Positions 27,604-35,962 of a DNA stretch of 64,000 nt are shown one piece after another. Location of the stretch: assembly GCF_016464625.1 (NCBI RefSeq), contig NZ_JAEAGO010000003.1:124001-188000 (forward strand), given 5' to 3'. The position numbers and the translations under genes were made by a program. The notes beneath the pieces were generated by a model that worked only from the letters and a program-made list of their open reading frames with translations, made no database searches and was not told where the DNA came from. The stretch is from Penaeicola halotolerans. GTDB lineage: Bacteria > Bacteroidota > Bacteroidia > Cytophagales > Cyclobacteriaceae. Within the stretch, counting starts at the first letter, position 1; every line of letters begins with the position of its first letter.

Positions 27604-28947
27604 ATGAAGTATCTATCCCTACTCACTGCTACCCTATTTTTAGGAATCTGTCAAGTTTCTGCTCAACAGGTTAAGTCCATTGAGCAACATATCGCTCAAG
27701 AATACCAAAGCTTGGAAACGCTCTACAAAACCCTCCATCAAAATCCTGAGCTCTCACTTCAAGAAGAAAAAACCAGTGCTCGTATAGCGGAGGAACTCCG
27801 AAAAGCTGGCTTTGAAGTAACTGAAAAAGTTGGAGGCTATGGTGTAGTAGGTGTGATGAAAAACGGTGATGGGCCTACGCTGCTTATCAGAACGGACATG
27901 GATGCCCTTCCACTAGAAGAAAAAACGGGAGTACCCTATGCTAGCACAAAAAAAGCGACCAGTAATGCGGGTCAAGAAACCTTCACTATGCATGCTTGTG
28001 GCCATGATGTGCATATGACCGTATTCGTAGGAACAGCTAGAGCGCTCAGTCAGTCAAAAGACCGCTGGAGAGGGACACTCGTCATGATCGGTCAGCCAGC
28101 CGAGGAAAATGGTCTAGGTGCAGATGCTATGCTCAAAGCTGGTCTTTATGAGCGATTTCCTAAGCCTGACTATGCGATTGCGCTTCATGACAATCCTACC
28201 CTACCTGCTGGCACCATCGGATATAGAGAAGGTGCACTCATGGCTAGTGTAGACATGATGGACATCACAGTCTATGGAGAAGGTGGACATGGTGCTGCTC
28301 CTCATACCACTATAGATCCTATTGTTTTGAGTGCTCAACTGATCAATGCCTACCAAACCATCATCAGCAGAGAGATCAACCCCATAGACCCTGGAGTGAT
28401 CACCGTAGGCGCTATCAATGGTGGTACTGTGCATAACATCATCCCTGATCAGGTCAAGATGCAACTTACCATTCGTGCCTATTCACAGGAAGTTCGTAAT
28501 CAGATGATCGATGCTATCAAGCGCATCTCGATAGGCTATGCCAAAACTGCTGGGCTGCCAGAAGACAAAATGCCTACTTTCAGTATACGAGATCCACAAA
28601 CACCCGCTACAGTCAATGACCCTGCACTCGCTCGAAGGCTTGTCGGAGTGTTTCAGGAGACTTTTGGTAGAGAGAAAGTTGTAGAAGTAGCGCCTTACAT
28701 GGTTGGAGAGGATTTTTCTCGCTACGGACAGCAAGCTACTCCTATTCCTAGCTTTATGTTTTGGCTAGGTGCGATAGAGCCAGAAAAGTATGCAGCTGCT
28801 CTTCAAGAAGTAGATGGTGTAGAGAGTAGTCTATCGTTTGTATTGCCTTCGCTACACTCGCCCTACTATGCGCCTGTGATTCGCCCTACCCTAGAGACTG
28901 GTATCAAAGCCATGTACACTGCAGCTTTAGAGATATTGGAGAAGTGA
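27604..28947 (+). CDS. Secreted M20 family amidohydrolase
   Basis: About 447 residues. A signal peptide (MKYLSLLTATLFLGICQVSA, cleavage near the first Gln) exports it. The M20D catalytic core shows the first metal ligand region RTDMDALPL, the CGHDVHM motif and GQPAEE. A dimerisation domain sits in the middle (about 215-330), and the last metal-ligand His is in PSLHSPYY near the C-terminus. The family contains hippurate and IAA-amino-acid hydrolases and aminoacylases, so the likely reaction is release of an amino acid from an N-acyl compound. An ATG 18 bases upstream is in frame and also possible. Confidence 0.9.
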   Translation: MKYLSLLTATLFLGICQVSAQQVKSIEQHIAQEYQSLETLYKTLHQNPELSLQEEKTSARIAEELRKAGFEVTEKVGGYGVVGVMKNGDGPTLLIRTDMDALPLEEKTGVPYASTKKATSNAGQETFTMHACGHDVHMTVFVGTARALSQSKDRWRGTLVMIGQPAEENGLGADAMLKAGLYERFPKPDYAIALHDNPTLPAGTIGYREGALMASVDMMDITVYGEGGHGAAPHTTIDPIVLSAQLINAYQTIISREINPIDPGVITVGAINGGTVHNIIPDQVKMQLTIRAYSQEVRNQMIDAIKRISIGYAKTAGLPEDKMPTFSIRDPQTPATVNDPALARRLVGVFQETFGREKVVEVAPYMVGEDFSRYGQQATPIPSFMFWLGAIEPEKYAAALQEVDGVESSLSFVLPSLHSPYYAPVIRPTLETGIKAMYTAALEILEK

Positions 28948-29056
28948 TTAATAGATAAAAATCAATTAACTATTTTCTATTAATATAAAGCTCCTATGGA
29001 GCAAGACTATACCTAACTTATTTGTAGTTAAAAAGGTAAAATTCAATCTCCATCAT

Positions 29057-29099
29057 AAAAAAAACCACCTCAATAAATCATTCCTGAGGTGGTTTTTTT
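29057..29099. terminator. Bidirectional terminator between the M20 hydrolase and speB
   Basis: CCACCTCA / TGAGGTGG stem (29065-29072 with 29085-29092), extended by A and T runs on both sides, 12-base loop. Confidence 0.9.
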
Positions 29100-29117
29100 A
29101 TGCTTATATGAATTAAT

Positions 29118-30188
29118 TCAGTCGTTGAATGACAATCTCTTCTGGCTAACGCCTAGCAAGTTGGCCATACGGTAAAGCACACGTGCACCGACATTGCCAT
29201 CCCACTCATCGCCATCAGGTCCTGGAGCAACCTCTACTAAGTCAAATCCAATCATTTCCTTCCCAGATTTCACAAGTTGCTTCATCAAGTAGAGCATCTG
29301 CTCCAACTCAAATCCTCCTGCTACTGGCGTTCCCGTATTTGGACACAGCTTTGTGTCTAGGCCATCTATATCGATGGTCACATAGACCTTATCTGGAAGT
29401 GCTGAGATGATATCTTGACAGATGGCTTGCCATGATTTGCCTTCATATTGTTGCGCTTTGATCGCATGATCATAGAAGCTCACGATTCTTCCTCCTGAGT
29501 GCATCACATAGTTAGCTTCTGCCTCACAGTAGTCTCTGATACCTACTTGCACCATTTTGCTGACTTGAGGAAGCTTGAGTACATTGTGCATGATAGAGGC
29601 ATGGCTATTTTCAAAACCTTCATAATCTACTCTCAAATCAGCATGTGCGTCTATCTGAAGCACACCAAAGCTATCGTGCTTTTCTGCCATGGCTTGTAGC
29701 ATACCTCTAGGTGTAGAGTGATCACCTCCTAGTAGTGCTACTAACTTACCTTTTGCCAAAAGCATTTGAGTCTGTTCCCTGACCCAAGCATTCATCTCTT
29801 CTGCAGCTTTATCAATTAATCTAGGAACTGCGATAAATCTCTCTCTCTCCTCTTCTGACTCACCTTCTTCCAGCCAATTGATATAATTAGCCGCTAACGC
29901 TCGGTATTTATCACTCATTTCAGCAATATGCTCTGGGATAGGAAGCATAGCGATTCCCATTTTCCAAGCATGATCTATATCATATTGGTATAAATCAAGT
30001 TGTGGAGAAGCATTGAGCACAGCCTCTGGCCCAGCCGCTGTGCCAGCACTGTATGATACAGTCACTTCCCATGGCACTGGGATGATCACTAGATCTGCAG
30101 TCTCTGTGTCAAATGGCAATCCAAAAAGCGTACCCTGAGCTCCTACTCCATTAGGATCAAAGGATTGGATCAATTGTGTCTTGTTCAT
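29118..30188 (-). CDS. speB: Agmatinase/arginase family ureohydrolase
   Basis: Manganese ureohydrolase of 356 residues; metal ligands are visible in LLGGDHST, DAHADLR and DIDGLD. As second gene of a transcript with the spermidine synthase fusion six bases upstream, agmatinase activity (agmatine to putrescine plus urea) is the simplest reading, since putrescine is the partner substrate of spermidine synthase. Arginase or another guanidino hydrolase remains possible, because the sequence has a sizeable insertion between about residues 75 and 125 and no arginine decarboxylase gene is visible in the window. Confidence 0.85.
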   Translation of the reverse strand: MNKTQLIQSFDPNGVGAQGTLFGLPFDTETADLVIIPVPWEVTVSYSAGTAAGPEAVLNASPQLDLYQYDIDHAWKMGIAMLPIPEHIAEMSDKYRALAANYINWLEEGESEEERERFIAVPRLIDKAAEEMNAWVREQTQMLLAKGKLVALLGGDHSTPRGMLQAMAEKHDSFGVLQIDAHADLRVDYEGFENSHASIMHNVLKLPQVSKMVQVGIRDYCEAEANYVMHSGGRIVSFYDHAIKAQQYEGKSWQAICQDIISALPDKVYVTIDIDGLDTKLCPNTGTPVAGGFELEQMLYLMKQLVKSGKEMIGFDLVEVAPGPDGDEWDGNVGARVLYRMANLLGVSQKRLSFND

Positions 30189-30194
30189 AAAATC

Positions 30195-31472
30195 TTAGGC
30201 TAACATTTTTTTAACAAAATTTGGTAGGGCAAATGCAGCACGGTGTATTTCAGCATTGTAATATTTGAGCTGTAATTGATTTGATAGGGCATCAACCTTG
30301 GCTGCGTCAAGACCCGCTAGTGGATCACAATCCCCTTTAGCTGAATACGAGAAAGACCACATACCTGTTGGGTAAGTAGGGATATACGCTAGGTAACAAT
30401 GCACTTTATCTTTACCGAAAATCTCTCTGTAACAGTCATATATCTCCACAAAAACTTTTTCATTAAATCTTGGAGATTCTGACTGTGTGACCATGATACC
30501 ATCCTTTTTGAGGATTCTGTAAACCTCTTTGTAAAACTCCGCAGTGAAGAGTCCTTCGCCTGGTCCGACAGGATCTGTAGAGTCGACTAATACGATATCA
30601 AATGTCCCATCTTTGGCGTCATTGACATACTTGATACCATCATCTACGATGAGTGTCAACTTGGGGTCATCAAATGCCGAAGCGATACTTGGAAGAAACT
30701 GCTTAGAAGCTTCGATGACTTTATCATCGATCTCGACCATCACTACTTCTTCCACACCTGGATGTTTGAGGATTTCTCGAGCTGTACCACCATCTCCTCC
30801 ACCTATGATCAAGATACGCTTAGGATTAGGATGTGTCATCATCGGGATATGCGTGATCATCTCATGATAGACATACTCATCCTTCTCCGTAGTCATGACC
30901 ATGCCATCAAGTGTCAGCATATTGCCATAAGCAAAGGTTTTATAAACCTCTACTTTCTGAAAATCAGACTGCGCATCATAGAGTTTGCCATCGTGCTTGA
31001 GGGATAGTGCGATATTGTCATTACGCTCAGTGAACCATACATCTTTGGTACGAATAGGACTGCCATCTCCTGCCGACTTTTCATCTCGCATTTGATTAAT
31101 ATCAAAATCCTTATGTGTCAAAAGCGCCATCTCTCCTCTTCTGAGCTCAATGGCAGAACCATGTGCTGCTTCAAAAGCATCTTTGAGATAGTTGTAGGAT
31201 ACCCATGGGTTGACAGTCTCTCCACAAGTAAATAGATCTACGGCTGCATAGCCATACTCTGGCCATGTATGAATCGCTAAGTGACTCTCTTGAATCACGA
31301 CTACACCTGACACACCATAGGGTGAAAAATGGTGAAAAGTAGAGTTGATCAAAGTAGCACCTGCTTCTTCAGCTGCCTCTTCCATCTTATTTTGTATTGT
31401 GACTACATCATTGAGTATAGCCGGACTACAGTCGTATAGTTCTACTATGATATGTCTTCCCAGTGCGCTCAT
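30195..31472 (-). CDS. Fused S-adenosylmethionine decarboxylase - spermidine synthase
   Basis: A single 425-residue frame carrying two enzymes. Residues 1 to about 115 are a prokaryotic AdoMet decarboxylase (SpeD). The self-cleavage site is Glu62-Ser63 in the [12 protein letters not shown] motif, and His68 and Cys83 stand at the same numbers as the catalytic residues of the small bacterial enzyme. A linker leads to a spermidine synthase (SpeE) from about residue 135, with the [14 protein letters not shown] cofactor loop, MVEID, and the catalytic [13 protein letters not shown]. After processing, the C-terminal product would start with a pyruvoyl group. Decarboxylated AdoMet could pass directly to the synthase. 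First gene of the speDE-speB operon. Confidence 0.93.
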   Translation of the reverse strand: MSALGRHIIVELYDCSPAILNDVVTIQNKMEEAAEEAGATLINSTFHHFSPYGVSGVVVIQESHLAIHTWPEYGYAAVDLFTCGETVNPWVSYNYLKDAFEAAHGSAIELRRGEMALLTHKDFDINQMRDEKSAGDGSPIRTKDVWFTERNDNIALSLKHDGKLYDAQSDFQKVEVYKTFAYGNMLTLDGMVMTTEKDEYVYHEMITHIPMMTHPNPKRILIIGGGDGGTAREILKHPGVEEVVMVEIDDKVIEASKQFLPSIASAFDDPKLTLIVDDGIKYVNDAKDGTFDIVLVDSTDPVGPGEGLFTAEFYKEVYRILKKDGIMVTQSESPRFNEKVFVEIYDCYREIFGKDKVHCYLAYIPTYPTGMWSFSYSAKGDCDPLAGLDAAKVDALSNQLQLKYYNAEIHRAAFALPNFVKKMLA

Positions 31473-31574
31473 TTTCTTGTATTTGAAATTTTAATGATAA
31501 AATAGAAATACAAAAAAAATAAAATTTTACCGCATCAGGAAATTAAACGCGTATTCAATCGAAAATAGCTGAGA

Positions 31575-32063
31575 TTAATTGAGATGGTGCTGAAAGACTA
31601 TCGTGCAAGTATCTGCACTGAGATGATACCATTCCTCTATCTCTGTCTTCAAGATGAAGACTTGACCTGTATCCATGGTGATGTATCCATCACCGCTCAA
31701 ATGGGTCAATAGCATTGAGAGTTCTGGGTTATGACCTACCACCATCAGTTTCTCTATAGTACTGTTTTGGTCAGAAAGTATTTCAATGATCTGCTCCATA
31801 GATGTACTATAGAGTTCTTGCTTTAGGTATAAAGCAGTTTTATTACATTCCATCTCTAGAAAGGCAATAGCTGCTGACTGTCGTGTACGGGTAGCTGCAC
31901 TCGCTAAAATGACATCTGGTATTAGCTCTTTTTCTTTGATAAAGTTTGCTGCAGATTTAATTTGTTGTTTACCCAACTCTGTCAATTCTCTTTGAAAATC
32001 AGAAGTTTGATGTAAAAAGGAATGTGCTTCGCCATGCCTAAGCACAATTAGATATTTAACCAT
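31575..32063 (-). CDS. SixA-like histidine phosphatase
   Basis: A 162-residue single-domain member of the histidine phosphatase superfamily. The catalytic RHGEA motif is at residues 9-13, and the second active His is in VVGHNPELSML. This short form matches SixA, which removes phosphate from phosphohistidine in phosphorelay proteins. The exact target cannot be told; the window does carry several histidine-kinase proteins. Divergent from topA. Confidence 0.85.
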   Translation of the reverse strand: MVKYLIVLRHGEAHSFLHQTSDFQRELTELGKQQIKSAANFIKEKELIPDVILASAATRTRQSAAIAFLEMECNKTALYLKQELYSTSMEQIIEILSDQNSTIEKLMVVGHNPELSMLLTHLSGDGYITMDTGQVFILKTEIEEWYHLSADTCTIVFQHHLN

Positions 32064-32120
32064 TTGATAATTTAGGAGTTAATCCTATTTGAGGACAAAC
32101 CTTTACTTTGAAAACCGTGC

Positions 32121-32128
32121 CAAAAATA
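32121..32128 (-). promoter_or_regulatory. Candidate -7 box for the SixA-like gene
   Basis: On the minus strand it reads TATTTTTG, matching TAnnTTTG, 58 bases before the start codon. No -33 partner is clear. Confidence 0.25.
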
Positions 32129-32190
32129 GCATCGATCTAAACACTGGATTTTAATTTGTGCTTTTTTTTCAACAAGTTTGCCTCGTCCAA

Positions 32191-32198
32191 TATATTTG
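32191..32198 (+). promoter_or_regulatory. Candidate -7 box for topA
   Basis: TATATTTG matches TAnnTTTG and lies 32 bases before the topA ATG. A TTTG at 32177-32180 is too close (10 bases) to be a normal -33 box. Confidence 0.4.
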
Positions 32199-32229
32199 CA
32201 AAACTACCGAGTACTAATAAATCGATCAA

Positions 32230-34551
32230 ATGCCAAAGAATCTAGTCATAGTTGAGTCACCGGCCAAAGCCAAAACCATAGAGGGATATTTAGGGAAAGA
32301 TTATACGGTGGCATCTAGCTATGGTCATGTAAGAGACTTACCCAAAGATAATAATGCCATCGATATCAAAAATGGATACAAACCAACCTATATCGTATCG
32401 GCTGATAAAAAAGAAGTCATCAAAAAGCTTCAAGCCTTGGTCAAAGATGCGGAGACTGTCTACCTAGCATCCGATGATGACCGCGAAGGAGAGGCGATAT
32501 CTTGGCACCTTAATGAAGTACTCAAACTCAAAGATGCTCATACAAAAAGAATTGTTTTCAGAGAGATCACCAAAAATGCCATCCTGAAAGCCATAGACAA
32601 TCCTAGAAAAATCGATATCGACCTAGTGAATGCTCAGCAAGCGCGAAGGGTATTAGATAGATTAGTTGGATTTGAGCTTTCGCCAGTACTCTGGAAAAAA
32701 ATCAAAAGAGGTCTCTCTGCAGGCCGTGTGCAGTCAGTAGCCGTCAGACTAGTCGTAGAGCGTGAGCGTGAGATCGAAAAGCACAGCGCTCAGTCAAGCT
32801 TTAGAATTACAGCTATCTTTCTAGTGGATGGCAAGGAAATGCAGGCAGAACTTCCTCGCAAACTAGCCAATGAGGAAGAAGCCTCTGCTTTTCTCAATGA
32901 ATGTTTAGAGGCTACCTTTAGCATAGACAACTTAGAAACAAAGCCTGCTAAAAAGACTCCTGCACCACCGTTCACTACTTCTACCCTACAGCAGGAAGCC
33001 AGTAGAAAACTATATTTCTCCGTCTCTCAGACAATGAGTGTAGCTCAGCGACTGTACGAAGCAGGTAAGATCTCTTACATGAGAACGGACTCCGTCAATC
33101 TCTCTGATGATGCCATATCCAGTGCTAAGGCTGAGATCACCAAATCCTACGGAAAGGAATTTGTTCAAACGAGAAAATTTGCCACTAAATCTGATTCAGC
33201 TCAAGAAGCGCACGAAGCCATCAGGCCTACCGACTTTTCTACACTAGAAGCTAGTGGAGACCGCAATGAGCAACGCTTATACGAACTCATCTGGAAACGA
33301 GCCATTGCTTCCCAAATGGCAGACGCTCAGCTCGAAAGAACTAATGTGACTATCGGTATTTCCACCTCAAAGGAAACACTTAGTGCAAGTGGTGAAGTCA
33401 TCAAATTTGAAGGATTTCTCAAAGTATATCTAGAGAGTACTGATGACGAGCCAGAAGAAGAAAGCACTGCAAAAGGTCTACTACCTCCACTGAAAGTCGG
33501 TCAAAAACTCGACTTGAAGGAGATGAAAGCTAGGGAAAGCTTTACCCGTCCTCCTGCTAGATATACTGAAGCTAGTTTGGTCAAAAAACTAGAAGAAATG
33601 GGCATCGGTAGACCATCTACTTATGCGCCCACCATCTCCACTATTCAAAAGCGTGAGTATGTGCTCAAAGAAGCGCGTGAAGGTGTAGAAAGAAAGTATA
33701 GAGAGCTGATCTTAGCAAATAAAGCAATCGATAAGAAAACCAAGACTGAAATCACTGGAGCAGAGAAAAATAAACTCTTCCCTACTAACATCGCGATGGT
33801 AGTAAATGATTTCCTAGTAGAACACTTCCCCAACGTCATTGACTTTTCCTTCACTGCCAAAGTGGAAAAAGAGTTTGACGAGATCGCTCAAGGGAAGCAA
33901 GCTTGGGATACGATGATAGACAATTTCTACCAAAAGTTTCATGTCAAGGTAGAAGACACAGAAAGTATCGAACGACAGAATATCAACACTTCGCGCGAGA
34001 TAGGAATCGACCCAAAGAGTGGTAAAAAAATCATCGCTAGACTTGGTAAGTTTGGACCACTCGTACAGATCGGAGAAGCGGAAGATGAAGAAAAGCAATT
34101 TGCTAGTTTGAAAAAAGGGCAGTTCATAGAAAGCATTACGCTAGAAGATGCTTTAGAGCTCTTCAAACTCCCACGAGATGTTGGTCAGTTTGAGGGTAAA
34201 AAAATAGTAGCAGCTATCGGTAGATTTGGTCCATACCTGAGACATGATGGAGGCTTTGTTTCCTTAGGCAAAGAACACGATCCACTCAGCATCACGGAAG
34301 AGGAAGCCATCGCCTTGATAGAAGCTAAGCGTAAAGCCGATGCCGAGAAGTTTATCAAGGAATTTGAGCAAGATAAAGATCTCCAAATACTCAATGGCAG
34401 ATGGGGGCCATATATCAAGTACGGTAAGCAAAATGTAAAAATCCCAAAGGACAAAGAAGCAGCAGACTTAAGCTATGAAGAATGTATGGAGCTTGTCCAA
34501 AACCAACCTGCTAAGAAAGCTGGTGGTAGATTTGCCAAGAAGAAAAAATAA
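32230..34551 (+). CDS. topA: DNA topoisomerase I
   Basis: Type IA topoisomerase that relaxes negative supercoils. The 773-residue protein opens with the Toprim domain (KNLVIVESPAKAKTIEGYLG, then ASDDDREGEAISWH with the metal-binding acidic triad). The catalytic core has Tyr283 in ISYMRTDS, and EMGIGRPSTYAPTI is the conserved late motif. The C-terminus lacks four-cysteine zinc fingers and instead carries repeated basic modules (G-K-x-I-x-A-x-x-G-R-F/K-G-P) at about 600, 660 and 720, ending in a Lys-rich tail. This zinc-free tail form is common outside Proteobacteria. Confidence 0.96.
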   Translation: MPKNLVIVESPAKAKTIEGYLGKDYTVASSYGHVRDLPKDNNAIDIKNGYKPTYIVSADKKEVIKKLQALVKDAETVYLASDDDREGEAISWHLNEVLKLKDAHTKRIVFREITKNAILKAIDNPRKIDIDLVNAQQARRVLDRLVGFELSPVLWKKIKRGLSAGRVQSVAVRLVVEREREIEKHSAQSSFRITAIFLVDGKEMQAELPRKLANEEEASAFLNECLEATFSIDNLETKPAKKTPAPPFTTSTLQQEASRKLYFSVSQTMSVAQRLYEAGKISYMRTDSVNLSDDAISSAKAEITKSYGKEFVQTRKFATKSDSAQEAHEAIRPTDFSTLEASGDRNEQRLYELIWKRAIASQMADAQLERTNVTIGISTSKETLSASGEVIKFEGFLKVYLESTDDEPEEESTAKGLLPPLKVGQKLDLKEMKARESFTRPPARYTEASLVKKLEEMGIGRPSTYAPTISTIQKREYVLKEAREGVERKYRELILANKAIDKKTKTEITGAEKNKLFPTNIAMVVNDFLVEHFPNVIDFSFTAKVEKEFDEIAQGKQAWDTMIDNFYQKFHVKVEDTESIERQNINTSREIGIDPKSGKKIIARLGKFGPLVQIGEAEDEEKQFASLKKGQFIESITLEDALELFKLPRDVGQFEGKKIVAAIGRFGPYLRHDGGFVSLGKEHDPLSITEEEAIALIEAKRKADAEKFIKEFEQDKDLQILNGRWGPYIKYGKQNVKIPKDKEAADLSYEECMELVQNQPAKKAGGRFAKKKK

Positions 34552-34553
34552 AC

Positions 34554-34585
34554 GAAAGAGGCGCCCATCACAGGCGCCTTCTTTC
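34554..34585. terminator. Bidirectional terminator after topA
   Basis: GAAAGAGGCGCC / GGCGCCTTCTTTC stem with one bulge, seven-base loop. It starts three bases after the topA stop codon. Confidence 0.8.
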
Positions 34586-34608
34586 TTACCACTAAACTAA
34601 AAACTGTT

Positions 34609-35202
34609 TTAAACCAGTCTCTTATTGCGCTCATCGATCAACTGACGACTGAGCTTTCTTTCTCTTTCGAGTGCATTTCTTCTATGTTGTTCAAATTCTT
34701 CTCTGGTCTCAGAAAGGGTTTTATTGGTATCAGCGATGATCCTAAAGCTGGCATTGAATCGATAGATAAAGAATAACAATCCAATACCTAATACTGCTAT
34801 GATACCCAGCATCAAAGTATTGTAAGTAGACTTATGCATATTGGCGCCTAAGAATGGAATGCTTTCTTGAATCGCTATGGTACTTTCTAATTCTTCTTGA
34901 GCAGCTGCGACTTCAGATTTTAACTGCTCGATCTCCTCATCTCTTGTTTTCAGTTCAGCACTAAGCTGCGCAAGGTTTTTCCTAAAAGTATTCAGCGTAT
35001 CTAGTACATTCGACTGCATTTTAGTCATGTTGTACTTCTTCACTACTTTATACTCTTCGTAATTATTTGAAATACGATTGAGGTACTCAAACTGGCTTTC
35101 TATAGTCCCTTCCTCCAGAGATCCTTGAGCCATTGAGTTGAGAGGTAGCCATGCAATGCACAAGAGCAACACACCTCGGATGGTGTAGATAAGTATTTTC
35201 AT
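34609..35202 (-). CDS. Hypothetical signal-peptide, coiled-coil membrane protein
   Basis: Not recognised. The 197-residue protein has a signal peptide (VLLLCIAWLPLNSMAQ, residues about 12-27) and a periplasmic helical stretch with strong heptad-like spacing (about 75-115, many Glu, Gln, Leu). One membrane helix follows (about 130-150), then a second, cytoplasmic, highly charged helix to the end. The build is that of a membrane protein that self-assembles or bridges partners through coiled coils on both sides. Nothing in the neighbourhood gives a function. It converges on topA. Confidence 0.6.
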   Translation of the reverse strand: MKILIYTIRGVLLLCIAWLPLNSMAQGSLEEGTIESQFEYLNRISNNYEEYKVVKKYNMTKMQSNVLDTLNTFRKNLAQLSAELKTRDEEIEQLKSEVAAAQEELESTIAIQESIPFLGANMHKSTYNTLMLGIIAVLGIGLLFFIYRFNASFRIIADTNKTLSETREEFEQHRRNALERERKLSRQLIDERNKRLV

Positions 35203-35375
35203 AATGTTACTGTTTAGATGATTTGGTTTTGGTCGTTAGAATTTTAACCTTTTTTAAGATTCGATTATTGTATGTTTTTTCAAATTAATTTACGCGAGTT
35301 GTACTATCCTTATCAGCTCATTTTGATTGTGCCTTGCTTTTCTTTAAATTAGGTATCAAACTAAACCAAATCAAC

Positions 35376-35753
35376 ATGATCCTCAAACTACTCCAAATCG
35401 AAAATATTGGCAAAACTATTCTTAGAATCATGTTGAGCCTAGTACTACTTTTGATCGGCATTAGCACCTCTACCCAAGGGGCAAATACGGCATCTTCATT
35501 GATTTGTGTACTCTTAATCGTGATTGCATGTGGGCTACACACACATTATTTCAAACCCACTTGGGGAATTGTATTTGGAGGGCTCGCCATGATCACCTTT
35601 ATCTCATTAAGCGTCTGGATGATGTTCAAGAGCTTTTCTGCTTTTGATCTGACCATGTATTTACTTTTTGCAAGTGCTTCTTTAGTAGCTACAGGACAGT
35701 CATTCAAAGAATACATTCGACAAAGAATCACTGCGCCATTTCCTAAGCGCTAA
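35376..35753 (+). CDS. Hypothetical four-helix membrane protein
   Basis: Not recognised. About 125 residues from the ATG at 35376, with four hydrophobic segments (about 15-33, 40-58, 63-82 and 87-105) and a short basic C-terminus (KEYIRQRI...FPKR). A longer start at 35334 (about 139 residues) is in frame. The regular hydrophobic pattern and the basic tail argue that it is real. It lies upstream of the giant histidine kinase on the same strand, 209 bases away, so cotranscription is uncertain. Confidence 0.55.
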   Translation: MILKLLQIENIGKTILRIMLSLVLLLIGISTSTQGANTASSLICVLLIVIACGLHTHYFKPTWGIVFGGLAMITFISLSVWMMFKSFSAFDLTMYLLFASASLVATGQSFKEYIRQRITAPFPKR

Positions 35754-35962
35754 TTGATAGTTTTGACATTTATCATTATTATCAAATTCTTAAGTAGTTT
35801 AATAGCATTAAATAAAAATAATATTCGCTATTTTTCCTCTTGAAATAACACCAATAACCTATAGCCTAAACAGACAGCATAAAAGAAAAAAAGCGCCTAA
35901 AATGCTATGTAATTTGCCTTATGAGGCATTCAATCAATTTTTAGAGGGATAAAAGTGAAAGT

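Noticed and set aside
28948-29002. AT-rich hairpin TTAATAGA/TCTATTAA and small GCTCC-TAT-GGAGC hairpin after the M20 gene
   Set aside because: The first is too AT-rich to be stable and the second has no T run; the real terminator is at 29057-29099.
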